From Synchiropus splendidus (taxonomy: Eukaryota; Chordata; Actinopteri; Syngnathiformes; Callionymidae): 64,000 bases of DNA. Positions within the stretch are counted from its first letter, which is position 1, and each line of letters starts with the position of its first letter. The position numbers were made by a program, and so were the translations under genes. Location: the NCBI RefSeq assembly GCF_027744825.2, contig NC_071343.1:9880866-9944865 (forward strand). The letters are read 5' to 3'. Shown here piece by piece: positions 37,301-43,384 of this stretch. The notes beneath the pieces are model-generated. The model was not told the DNA's origin. It did not search any database and was given only the letters and a program-made list of their open reading frames with translations.

Positions 37301-40300
37301 GGAGGTTTTTGTTAACTGGCTGTTTTAGATGACACCACGTATTTGGAAAACCGGACGGTCGCGTCTCGGTCCATCTCGCAGCTCAGCTATTCGTCGTGTG
37401 GCAGTGGAAGTGTCAGCGGACTCAGAGGCGGCTACAGCAGCTTCATCCCGGGAACCGACGACACTGAGGAGGATGAGGACGACCTCGGACAGCTGTACCC
37501 GAGTTACCAGTCTCACTCTAGTTTCTGGAACCAGGAGAGCCGGACCTCCCCTGTGCAAACAGTGCAGGTCAGTCTTTGATTTGGAAATGCATAAAGAAGA
37601 GCCACTTATTGTGATGGGCTGGTGAGGCTTCATGAAACAGTGTCCACTTTTTTTGGAGACCTCGAGATGGCGCTGTTTGCTGTGAAATCTTGGACCTCAA
37701 ACTCCAATTTTAATGAAACCACATGACTGAAGGATCATATCATATCATTGTTTACTGTTTCATGAAGCTTCACCACCCATTCACAAGCCAGAAAAGACTG
37801 TGAGGTTCTGACCATCTACCTAAAGTTGTCTTGTATTTTAGAAAGACTTGAGGAGCAGTTGAATATTTAACAAATGCAGCAGTACTGTCTCTTGGATATT
37901 ATGAATAAAGCCTAGATTTACAATTGATGACATCAACCCGAGTGTCAAAACATCTTCTTGATCATGCAGATGAAAGGCATCTACTACTGTCAAATGGTAC
38001 ACACGCTATTAATACACAGAGGTGAAGAGCTGTATATGTATTTTGAAATATTACATTCATCTCAGATTCTCATGTGATTTGGGGAGAAGCTAGGAACAGT
38101 GTGACAAGAATTGTCCTGGACAGAGAGTTTCAGACTATTAAACAGCTGGTCATAATGTTTTGGCTGATTAGTGAGTGCTTGGATCCAACACCGAAACGTC
38201 TTGTCGGCCAAAATCCCGACAGCTCAGCATCTCTCTGTTGATAACCATAGACATCTGGTGATCGGAACCAGACCAGTCACTGATGTCACCGCAGCTGCTG
38301 GATGTGGCCACATCGACGTCTTCACAGTTCTGTTTAGCTGGCACGAATCTCTGGTTCGCTTGTGGAGATGATGCAGACAAACCTAAATGTTGCATAAATC
38401 TGAGATCAAAACTTTATTTTCAAAGGCAGGAGATTGTCCTCTTTGCGTTATCTTCTCACCTCTCGCTGAATTTGACCAGTGAAGCATCAACAGAAGAAAC
38501 GAGTCATGACGTCTGTGACAAACGTCCAAATATATTTTCTTCATGATCCACCTCCTCATATTTACAAATACATGCTCAGATGTTTGTGGGATCCAAAGGA
38601 CCAATGTTTTTCATGTTTCAAGTGGACAGTGAGCGATGGATTGAAGTCAGGTGACGGCATGAGTCACATTGTTTGCTATGTGTCTCAGTCAATCTGTTAG
38701 CATCTTACGGTTTGAGTGGAAGCAGAAATCATCTTCGGTACAGCGTCGCAGCTCCATTTCATTTTTCGTTTTTAAAAATCAAACATCACGCAAGAGAAGA
38801 AAAACCTTGAGGCTGTTGTAAAATTATGTGAACTTTCATTTAAATGGCTGTTGAAATCTGAATCCGAAGTTAGCGTCAACCTGCTGCAAACAGCTAAACC
38901 AGAGTCAAATCCAAACTACAGTTAGATGAACAGGGCTGCAAACAAAATGATGATAGTAACTAGTGATGGTGAGGCTTCATGAAACAGTCTTTGTTTTCAG
39001 ACCTCAGTTGGTGGTGCTCTGAAATGAGGACAATGTTACATGAAGCCTCACAATGCCTGTTATCTTTCCTCCTATAGAGATCCATTTGAAATTGTTCTTT
39101 TTTTAAATGATTATTTATTTGAAGTTTGTTTTTCTTAAGTTATTCAACAGACTAAGAACAGAACAATGGCTTCATCATTATTAACATTAGTATATTTCTG
39201 AACTTCAGCTTGTTCACAGAAGATTGAATTTTTAGATCTTTATTTGTTTTTGGTGTGAGGTCGCTGATATCAGGTGACAGAGAGCATCATCCGTTCTCTT
39301 GTCCCATATGGGAACATGTAATTCAATTAGCATTGTTATCAGTCAGATTGTTTTTCGACTCTGTTTTCACTCATTTTTCTTCCCGCAATTTCCTCCAACA
39401 CACACATGAAGTGCACTGCTGTCACTAACCATTCGCCTTGCCCTGTCTTCAGATCACCGAGTTGGACAGACGCATGTCGGCTATTGAGACGTTCCTGAAC
39501 CGCCTGGAGCAGAAGATGAACCCCATCTACGACCAAGTCAGTCCCGTCCAACAAGTGCAGTGTCTTGAAAAATATTTTATTTTAAGAAAATAAACCGGAC
39601 AAAAAGTTATATATTTAAAAAAAAAAAGTAAGTTTAAGATTATAAACTGGATCAAAAGTATGACATGTATGATACACATTATACACGATACATAAATATT
39701 TAGATAACAGAATGAATAATTCTTGACTAAAATTACAATGTTTGAATCAATTTGTCTGAAGTCCACGTCTTGGTTCTGGCAGACGAAGACTCCTCACAGC
39801 GAGTCTCCGCTTCCTCAGTGGGAGGATGTAGACCTGGAGGAGCAGCAGCTCCGGCAGAAGCTTCACCAACTGACCGACAACATCAGCGACCACAGTCTGT
39901 CCTCAGACGAAGACGAGGACGTCTTCATCAGGTCCGTCTCCTCACAGGACGTCCCCTCGGTGAGGAGCCCGGAGGGGGACGTCCATTCGGACCGGATCTT
40001 CTCCAGACCTGAATCAAGAGCCTCCATCGTGGTGTCCAGACTGGACGACTGTCAGAAGGTTGGTATTTGAACTATAAGGGGGCGCTAACCTCAATGAATC
40101 GCCTCAGCTTTTTTAAAATGTTATTCCAGAATCATAGACTGATGCATCATGTTTGCAGTCGAGCCGTTCGACTGACAGCCTGGATAAACATCTCCCCCTG
40201 GAGGAAGGAGCCAAGAATTCCTTCAGAGGCTCTACTGCTCTGCTGGTGCAGCTGGGTGACAAGATCGCACAGGCGGCTGCGGACGTCCAGAACACGCAGA

Positions 40301-40766
40301 GTCAGGTGACGTGCAACACAGAAGTATGACATCATATTTTAGTCATTTGAATTATTGATCCCTAAAATCAATGCACTTGTCGTCTGCAGGTTTCTCTGAT
40401 TGAAAGCAGGATCGCTGCTCTGAACGCTGCCGGGATGCAAGTCGACAGAATGAGGAGGGTAATAATGATATTTCAGTTTGGTTTTTTTTAAGCTTTTGGC
40501 GAGAGAAAAGCAAGAAATGTTGACGTTCCGTCCTCTTTCTCTCATGTTCTCCAGTCGGCCACGAAGGTCCAGACCAGGAGAGTTTCTCCGAGCTTTCCCA
40601 CAAGTAAGTCCTCACAGTTTAATCCTGAGCCTGGCGTCTGACCCAAAACATCTTAACCTCATCACCAGGGAACCAGTCGAACACTGACTTCTATTATGGG
40701 TCGAGGCACGAAGGAGTCCAACCCAACGACTCAGGTCCAAACCTAATCAGATTTGATGGTGGATGA
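19214..40766 (+). CDS. mlph: Melanophilin (Slac2-a), 14 coding exons
   Basis: Melanophilin is the adaptor that ties GTP-Rab27a on melanosomes to myosin Va and actin, so pigment granules can move and be held at the periphery. Coding segments 19214-19338, 26352-26573, 27667-27806, 33405-33446, 33971-34023, 34699-34791, 36774-36846, 37329-37567, 39453-39536, 39783-40058, 40159-40305, 40390-40458, 40555-40603 and 40669-40766 join in frame to 1,710 nt: 569 residues, against about 600 in human. Order: SHD1 helix (about 10-41), zinc finger with C69, C72, C86, C89, C94, C97, C109, C112, SHD2 (about 121-150), myosin Va tail-binding motif (195-216), acidic linker, coiled coil (330-357) and the conserved C-terminal region (about 370-521). 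R40 aligns with human R35, the residue altered in Griscelli syndrome type 3. All 13 introns are GT-AG. The last exon is the least certain; the C-terminal tail differs from the mammalian one. Whether this is mlpha or mlphb cannot be told. Confidence 0.94.
19731..20058. mobile_element. Inverted-repeat (MITE-like) element, second family copy
   Basis: Perfect 20-bp terminal inverted repeats: CATCCTCACTCCCATGGTGT at 19731-19750 and its reverse complement at 20039-20058. Outside this, ACATGTC/GACATGT similarity extends the arms to about 30 bp. Inner arms share TTTTGCGTCCCATGCTGACG and its inverse. Related to the copy at 4316-4638. No coding capacity. Confidence 0.75.
21561..22221. mobile_element. 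Non-autonomous DNA transposon, TGTCATG-type ends
   Basis: The left end TGTCATGATTTGTTC and right end GAAACGAAACATGGCA are imperfect inverted repeats. The right 110 bp (CAGACTGGAACCCAGGTG, GAAATCAG, GGAGTCTGATC, CTGCTGTGAAGCTGAAGAAA) is nearly identical to 28337-28440 in another copy. About 660 bp. Interior frames show no transposase motifs. The superfamily is not assigned. Confidence 0.6.
24061..24197 (-). mobile_element. Diverged copy of the mlph-intron MITE family
   Basis: Contains GAGCCCAGTAGGTGGCACTG near the left and TTCATGATGCTTAGCCCATC followed by ACTAG at the right, matching the family ends seen at 31444-31627. Much more decayed than the other copies. Confidence 0.5.
24262..24606 (+). 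pseudogene. LINE fragment: end of reverse transcriptase ORF and 3' tail
   Basis: An open segment reads like the C-terminal end of a fish non-LTR retrotransposon ORF2 ([17 protein letters not shown], then [20 protein letters not shown], then PLYRT) and is interrupted by a stop. It is followed by the usual continuation '[14 protein letters not shown]' in another frame and the 3' tail CTTTCTTTATTGTCATTGCA. Similar endings are known from L2/CR1-like fish LINEs. Strongly 5' truncated and broken, hence inactive. Confidence 0.65.
24873..24910 (+). repeat. ATATC-type simple repeat
   Basis: Iterated CATATATCATAT units over about 38 bp. Confidence 0.8.
24914..25363 (-). pseudogene. Antisense LINE fragment, RTE-like reverse transcriptase end
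   Basis: On the minus strand the segment decodes to [20 protein letters not shown], then [17 protein letters not shown], then a frame change, then (in other frames) the RMDRIR and WFGH-type region and the downstream GRR motifs. This is the familiar C-terminal part of an abundant fish non-LTR retrotransposon. Several frameshifts and stops break it. Opposite orientation to mlph. The clade name is from memory of the family and is the least certain part. Confidence 0.65.
25366..25411 (+). repeat. AT-rich TATAA-type simple repeat
   Basis: Iterated TATAATATAA units immediately next to the LINE fragment, probably derived from its tail or target. Confidence 0.7.
25412..26351 (+). other. mlph: End of mlph intron 1, nothing further recognised
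   Basis: Unique-looking sequence up to the branch and pyrimidine region before the acceptor (CCCTTTTTGCAG at 26340-26351). No repeat or coding block was assigned. Confidence 0.5.
26352..26573 (+). CDS. mlph: mlph coding exon 2: zinc finger
   Basis: Encodes the end of SHD1 and the FYVE-type zinc finger of the Slp/Slac2 Rab27-binding module. It has four CxxC pairs: HCIRC (C69, C72), CLDC (C86, C89), CKSC (C94, C97) and CDPC (C109, C112), followed by the HMAR junction. Acceptor TTTTTGCAG, donor CCAG|GTACAT, phase 2 to phase 2. A CATC-type satellite begins about 90 bp after the donor, so the longer open frame that runs on from this exon is not coding. Confidence 0.95.
26574..27666 (+). other. 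mlph: mlph intron 2
   Basis: Carries the CATC satellite in its first 430 bp. The remainder is unremarkable. Ends with the acceptor CCCCTGACAG. Confidence 0.85.
26664..27003 (+). repeat. (CATC)n-derived satellite in mlph intron 2
   Basis: A core of about 30 bp of pure CATC repeat is followed by some 300 bp of degenerate CATCCATCCAC units. The His/Pro/Ser-rich frames across it are translation artefacts. Confidence 0.9.
27667..27806 (+). CDS. mlph: mlph coding exon 3: SHD2 helix
   Basis: Encodes [20 protein letters not shown] and then [14 protein letters not shown], the second Rab27-binding helix. It aligns almost residue for residue with human SHD2, including the LEWY motif. Donor GTCG|GTGAGT, phase 1. 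The Gly/Ser/Cys-rich end begins the poorly conserved linker. Confidence 0.95.
28020..28471. mobile_element. Second copy of the TGTCATG-type element
   Basis: The right end GGAAACAAAACATGACA and the adjacent 110 bp match the copy at 21561-22221. The left end near 28028 (TATCATGGCTG) is less clear. Shorter and partly different inside. The copies are probably related internal-deletion derivatives. Confidence 0.55.
29454..29646 (-). mobile_element. MITE copy in mlph intron 3
   Basis: Starts with a GACTTCATGAAACAGTGTCC end and finishes with CATTGTTTCATGAAGCCTCA followed by CATCACTA. Internal AGAGCAAAGAGTGACATCTA is the reverse of the family core. Confidence 0.8.
31444..31627 (+). mobile_element. 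MITE copy, near-complete family reference
   Basis: Begins TAGTGATGGGCTGATGAGGC and ends GCCTCACCAGCCCATCACTA, inverted repeats of about 25-37 bp. The core has CCCACTAGATGGCACTGTCT. About 184 bp with no coding capacity. Confidence 0.85.
32103..32315 (-). other. Antisense exon-like open block of unknown identity
   Basis: On the minus strand, after an acceptor-like TAGTTTCTCAG, 70 sense codons run to a TGA. There is no ATG. The residues look protein-like: an Glu/Ala/Ser start, then [20 protein letters not shown], then a Leu-rich stretch with [12 protein letters not shown], ending KNWLHVGSA. The frame stays open about 15-25 further codons upstream. The pattern F-x-LFLxTS is faintly like the last strand and helix of small GTPases, but that is weak. 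No gene is assigned. Confidence 0.3.
32980..33048 (+). mobile_element. Partial MITE copy
   Basis: TAGTGATGTGTAGACGAGG, then TCATGAAACAGTG and CATCTACTGGCCTCTGAAAA. Only part of the family consensus is present. Confidence 0.6.
33405..33446 (+). CDS. mlph: mlph coding exon 4 (small)
   Basis: A 42-nt exon encoding [14 protein letters not shown] across its junctions. It is flanked by TTTTTCTCGATCAG and CACA|GTAAGC and is phase 1 on both sides, so it could be skipped without a frameshift. It falls in the linker after SHD2. Support comes from splice signals and frame continuity more than from sequence conservation. Confidence 0.75.
33447..33970 (+). other. mlph: mlph intron 4 with MITE
   Basis: Short intron, more than a third of which is a MITE copy (33652-33840). 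Confidence 0.75.
33652..33840 (+). mobile_element. MITE copy in mlph intron 4
   Basis: TGAGGCTTCATGAAACAGTG at the left, CCCACTAGATGGCACTCTCT in the core, GAGCGCCACCTACTGACCTC, then CCTCACCAGCCCATCACTA at the right. Confidence 0.85.
33971..34023 (+). CDS. mlph: mlph coding exon 5 (small)
   Basis: A 53-nt exon encoding [18 protein letters not shown]. Acceptor CATGTCTGCAG, donor AGGG|GTGAGC, phase 1 in and phase 0 out. It restores the frame needed for the next, well conserved exon. Confidence 0.78.
34024..34698 (+). other. mlph: mlph intron 5
   Basis: No repeat of note except a short GTGCGCCCTCTGCTGGTG phrase. It ends in a long poly-T tract and an AAG acceptor (34696-34698). Confidence 0.7.
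34699..34791 (+). CDS. mlph: mlph coding exon 6: myosin Va tail-binding motif
   Basis: Encodes [20 protein letters not shown] and [11 protein letters not shown] (residues 195-225). The basic cluster followed by FDFDLDGD matches the human KKKRLLSVHDFDFEGD stretch, known as the melanophilin segment that docks on the globular tail of myosin Va. Donor CAG|GTGAGT, phase 0 on both sides. The acceptor is AAG after poly-T, less common than CAG but valid. Confidence 0.9.
34792..36773 (+). other. mlph: mlph intron 6
   Basis: Contains a hAT-type end near 35603-35641 (CCGGATTTGGCCCTCGGG, TTGAGTTTGACCC). No gene is nested here. Confidence 0.7.
35603..35641 (-). mobile_element. hAT-type element end fragment
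   Basis: CGGATTTGGCCCTCGGGCC then TTGAGTTTGACCC is the reversed form of the Charlie-like end seen at 7509. Confidence 0.45.
36774..36846 (+). CDS. mlph: mlph coding exon 7
   Basis: Encodes [20 protein letters not shown] and LTPQ. Acceptor TGTTTTTCATCAG, donor CAAG|GTGAGG, phase 0 to 1. It lies in the variable linker. Identity is supported by frame continuity and consensus splice sites. Confidence 0.78.
36847..37328 (+). other. mlph: mlph intron 7 with MITE
   Basis: Carries a MITE copy at 37062-37249, about 40% of the intron. Confidence 0.75.
37062..37249 (-). mobile_element. MITE copy in mlph intron 7
   Basis: GAGGCTGATGAGGCTTCATG at the left, a GCTCAGTAGGTGGCGCTGAC core in reverse orientation, then CATGAAGCCTCATCAGCCCA and TCACTA at the right. 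Confidence 0.85.
37329..37567 (+). CDS. mlph: mlph coding exon 8: Ser/Gly and acidic linker
   Basis: The 239-nt exon encodes residues 250-329. It has a Ser-rich stretch ([19 protein letters not shown]) and an acidic [14 protein letters not shown] segment, then aromatic/Ser sequence ending in QTVQ. The position corresponds to the low-complexity region between the myosin-binding motif and the coiled coil in mammals. Acceptor GCTGTTTTAG, donor GCAG|GTCAGT. Confidence 0.85.
37611..37785 (+). mobile_element. MITE copy 45 bp after mlph exon 8
   Basis: GTGATGGGCTGGTGAGGCTT, ACAGTGTCC, GAGATGGCGCTGTTTGC, then TGTTTCATGAAGCTTCACCA at the right. It starts within 45 bp of a splice donor. Confidence 0.8.
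38140..38176 (+). mobile_element. Mariner/Tc1-like terminal fragment
   Basis: AAACAGCTGGTCATAATGTT then TTGGCTGATTAGTG is a recurring terminal sequence. Shorter relatives lie near 6840, 23219, 50600 and 52958. Confidence 0.45.
38961..39053 (+). mobile_element. Internally deleted MITE copy
   Basis: TAGTGATGGTGAGGCTTCAT at the left and ATGTTACATGAAGCCTCACA at the right, only about 93 bp in all. The core is largely missing. Confidence 0.75.
39453..39536 (+). CDS. mlph: mlph coding exon 9: coiled coil
   Basis: Encodes [20 protein letters not shown] and KMNPIYDQ. It corresponds to the human ELNKHISAVECLLTYLEN helix. Exactly 28 codons, phase 0 on both sides. Acceptor TGTCTTCAG, donor CCAA|GTCAGT. 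Confidence 0.88.
39783..40058 (+). CDS. mlph: mlph coding exon 10: start of the conserved C-terminal region
   Basis: The 92-codon exon carries [20 protein letters not shown] and [16 protein letters not shown]. This matches the human '[20 protein letters not shown]' acidic segment at the start of the actin-binding region. It then adds a Ser/Arg-rich stretch ([20 protein letters not shown]) specific to this sequence. Acceptor GGTTCTGGCAG, donor CAGAAG|GTTGGT. Alternative internal donors (GTCCGT, GTGAGG) exist, so a shorter form is possible. Confidence 0.88.
40159..40305 (+). CDS. mlph: mlph coding exon 11
   Basis: 49 codons including [20 protein letters not shown] and TQSQ, equivalent to the human LEDRVAVTASEVQQAESE helix. 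Acceptor ATGTTTGCAG, donor GTCAG|GTGACG. Phase 0 on both sides. Confidence 0.88.
40390..40458 (+). CDS. mlph: mlph coding exon 12
   Basis: Encodes [20 protein letters not shown] and MRR, nearly identical to the human [18 protein letters not shown] segment, a hallmark of melanophilin/MyRIP. 23 codons, phase 0 on both sides. Confidence 0.93.
40555..40603 (+). CDS. mlph: mlph coding exon 13
   Basis: Encodes [16 protein letters not shown], a basic Ser-rich piece like the human GKPRRKSNLPIFLP region. Acceptor CATGTTCTCCAG, donor ACAA|GTAAGT, leaving phase 1. Confidence 0.82.
40669..40766 (+). CDS. mlph: mlph last coding exon (tentative)
   Basis: After the acceptor CATCACCAG the frame reads [20 protein letters not shown] and then [12 protein letters not shown] to TGA at 40764-40766, giving a total length divisible by three. 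The tail does not contain the SVYRGSLTQRNPN-type ending of tetrapod melanophilin. A donor-like TCAG|GTCCAA at 40734 with a strong acceptor at 41101-41103 would instead end the protein in Glu-Asn-Tyr. Either way the C-terminus is short and diverged. Confidence 0.6.
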
Positions 40767-41280
40767 TCTTGTAAACAACAATTTAAGGTTGTTTATGGTC
40801 CTGTCCAGGCAGTGTAGTGACACTGGGGCATTGGAAGTTAACATCCGTGCGTGTATTATATAGAGTACTTAGAATGAGTCAGAATGGAGCTTCTGTTTAT
40901 GCTTTCAATGTATTATATTCCACTAAATTTAAAAATGTAAGTGTTTCTTTTTCTTTTCGTTTTATTTATTTATTTCATTTTTGTAAGATATTCATGTCAA
41001 ATATTTTTGCTCTTTAAAGTTTGCCTTTAAAGTTCGCCTTCAATGTTGTGTGTACAGGTATGTATTGAAAGAGCATATCATTTGTGTTCTTCTCCTGTTG
41101 CAGAAAACTACTGAGAGTCGAGAATGACAGACGATAGAGAAACGACAGAGAAGAGTTGGACACAGAGGTTGTTCTGTCTTGCGAAGATATAACAGCAAGC
41201 AGGACAGCAAGGAAGCAGCCAACAACAGTTTTACCATTTAAATCACCTGCCTGACACAATAAGAAATAAATAAATATATA
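40767..41280 (+). terminator. mlph: mlph 3' UTR and poly(A) signals
   Basis: Overlapping AATAAA hexamers at 41265-41270 and 41269-41274 lie about 500 bp after the stop. A further AATAAA is at 42152-42157. The region is otherwise non-coding, with a T-rich tract at 40945-40990. Use of these sites is inferred. Confidence 0.45.
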
Positions 41281-42240
41281 TATCTGAGTATATCAAAAGA
41301 TCTGATTTGTTAGCTTGAACTGCTTTTGCTTCTATACTATCTTCTTCAGGTCTTCTACTTTGCTTCCAGTATAAAAAAAATTCTGGAAACTGTATAACAG
41401 GGAAATAAATGAGAACACAATATTTTAAAAAACATGTATATTTGAATGATGACTTTATTCCACACAATACGTTTTGATGTTTATTTATATGAATGAATTT
41501 AATTACAGTTTTGCCAAAAGAAGATTGAAAGGATTTTTGAAAGTCATCCCACTTTATTAAAAACAGAATTAAATCACATTTTAGCAATATGGATTTAGTT
41601 CAGTGATTCATCTTTTTACTCTTGACTTTTATATACATATATTTTAGGTCTATTAAACTTTTACTCAAAAACATTTTATATCTCATTTTTACTTTACATC
41701 GGCTGATATTATTTTTGAGTTATATGTATCAGATACAGATGTCAGTTGAGTTTTAAAAATATATTTTGTGTTAATCATTTATAAATAAGAGCTGCGGTAA
41801 CGAAATCTAGGTTCATAAATAATCTTAGCCTTTAATCTTATTTTAGTCAATCTCTATTTTCATATTTTACTAAATGCTCTCACTTCATTCCTCGGAAAAT
41901 CATTCCATAAACAACAGTATTAATTTATTCATTTACCTCACTGTCGCTGTCCCATGAATTGTCAATTTTTGCGAGAAATGTTTGCTGTATTTAAGTGTGT
42001 CGTACTAACAAAACTTAGAATTGTAACAGTAGCTGAGCATTTATCTTTTATATCACATATTAAGATTGTTGATGTATATTTTTTACGTTGTCTCTCCACT
42101 GAAGTCCTCTGGAGGAAGACCATGCTTGTGTGTTTGTTTCCTGAACAGTAGAATAAAGATGCACATGTCGGCTGAATGAGTTTGCTTCGCAAGGAACGGG
42201 TTGAATTTGAGTCCCTTCAGATGGTTCATGCACCTTTGTC

Positions 42241-42415
42241 TAGTGATGGGCTGATGAAACTTCATGAAACACACAAGGCTCAGTAGGTGGCGCTCTGTCT
42301 GAAAATTTGTGACACTTCATTGAAATAGTTGTTTCTAGCCAAAGATGTTAGAGTAAAGAGTGCCATCTAGTGGGCTTTGGTCAGTGTTTCAAGACGCCTC
42401 GCCAGTTCATCTCTA
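42241..42415 (-). mobile_element. MITE copy downstream of mlph
   Basis: TAGTGATGGGCTGATGAAAC at the left, AGGCTCAGTAGGTGGCGCTC in reverse orientation, AGAGTGCCATCTAGTGGGCT, and a decayed right end (GCCAGTTCATCTCTA). Confidence 0.8.
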
Positions 42416-43197
42416 CCTTTTTCCCCAGAAACCCCAGCTTCCTCTTGTGGCTGTACACATTTTCAGTTTGGTTTTCCCTGGCTGAGGTCATGTGAATGCT
42501 TTTCTACACCAGTTAAATAATATCGATACAGATGTTCTACTCAGCCATTCCATGGTTTATCCCAGACAAGTTACCGGTCCGGGGCCTGTTTCGGCTAAAA
42601 CCAGTCTGTCCAAGTCATGTTTCGTGACTGTGGGAGGAAACCGGAGTGCCCAGAGGAAACCTATGCACCATGTTCTATGCGAAGGTACACTGCAAACCCA
42701 GTTTCAGTGAAGCTGCAACACAGACCTGGAATTTAATGGAGCGAATATATGACAGTTGCAGCTGCATTGATCAGGTATGTTGGAATTATTTTTTTAAACA
42801 GTTTTTCTTTTTGTTATTATGTTCACAGGAATTCATTTGATCTATTATGTTTTTCAAATTATGTTTTTGGTATATTGGTGAGAAAACAGAATTGTAACTG
42901 AAAAAAAAAAAGACAACTATGCACAGAAGAGCGACTCAAAGTCTATTGTGGGAGATGGAGCTCTTCACCAGGGCTCTCACCATTGCAACTCTTGTGCTAC
43001 GTAGACAGTTGTAGTCACAAAAGTCTGACTTGTGTTTGTTGTTATGGTGGAGCCAGAATGAGAGTCTGGACGGTCCTCTGTGTCGTCATGGCGATGTTGA
43101 GTTCAAGTTGATGGTCGTGAAAAGCAGTCAATGCGGGGGTCAAGTTTGCGTTGTGAAGCAGTTTCATTTGACTAGAGGTGGTTGGATTTGTGCGACC

Positions 43198-43384
43198 TCA
43201 GTGAGGCTTCATGAAACAGTGTCCTCATTTTCAGAGCCCACTAGATGGCACTCTCTGCTCTAAAATCATTGACTTTATACTACGATTTCAATTAAACCTC
43301 TCTTCATTTTTAAACCATGAGCGCCACCTACTGACCTCTGAAAATAAAGACACTGTTTCATGAAGCCTCACCAACCCATCAGTA
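43198..43384 (+). mobile_element. MITE copy downstream of mlph
   Basis: GTGAGGCTTCATGAAACAGT, CCCACTAGATGGCACTCTCT, GAGCGCCACCTACTGACCTC, ACACTGTTTCATGAAGCCTC, then CATCAGTAG. Near-complete and little diverged. Confidence 0.85.

Larger units (their letters stand above)
37568..39452 (+). other. mlph: mlph intron 8 with two MITE copies
   Basis: Holds MITE copies at 37611-37785 and 38961-39053 and a mariner-like end near 38140-38176. Ends with the acceptor TGCCCTGTCTTCAG. Confidence 0.75.

Noticed and set aside
39912..39966. Internal donors (GTCCGT, GTGAGG) as the true end of mlph exon 10
   Set aside because: Reading through keeps the frame to a donor at 40059 that joins the next exon in phase 0. 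The internal sites are mentioned only as possible alternatives.
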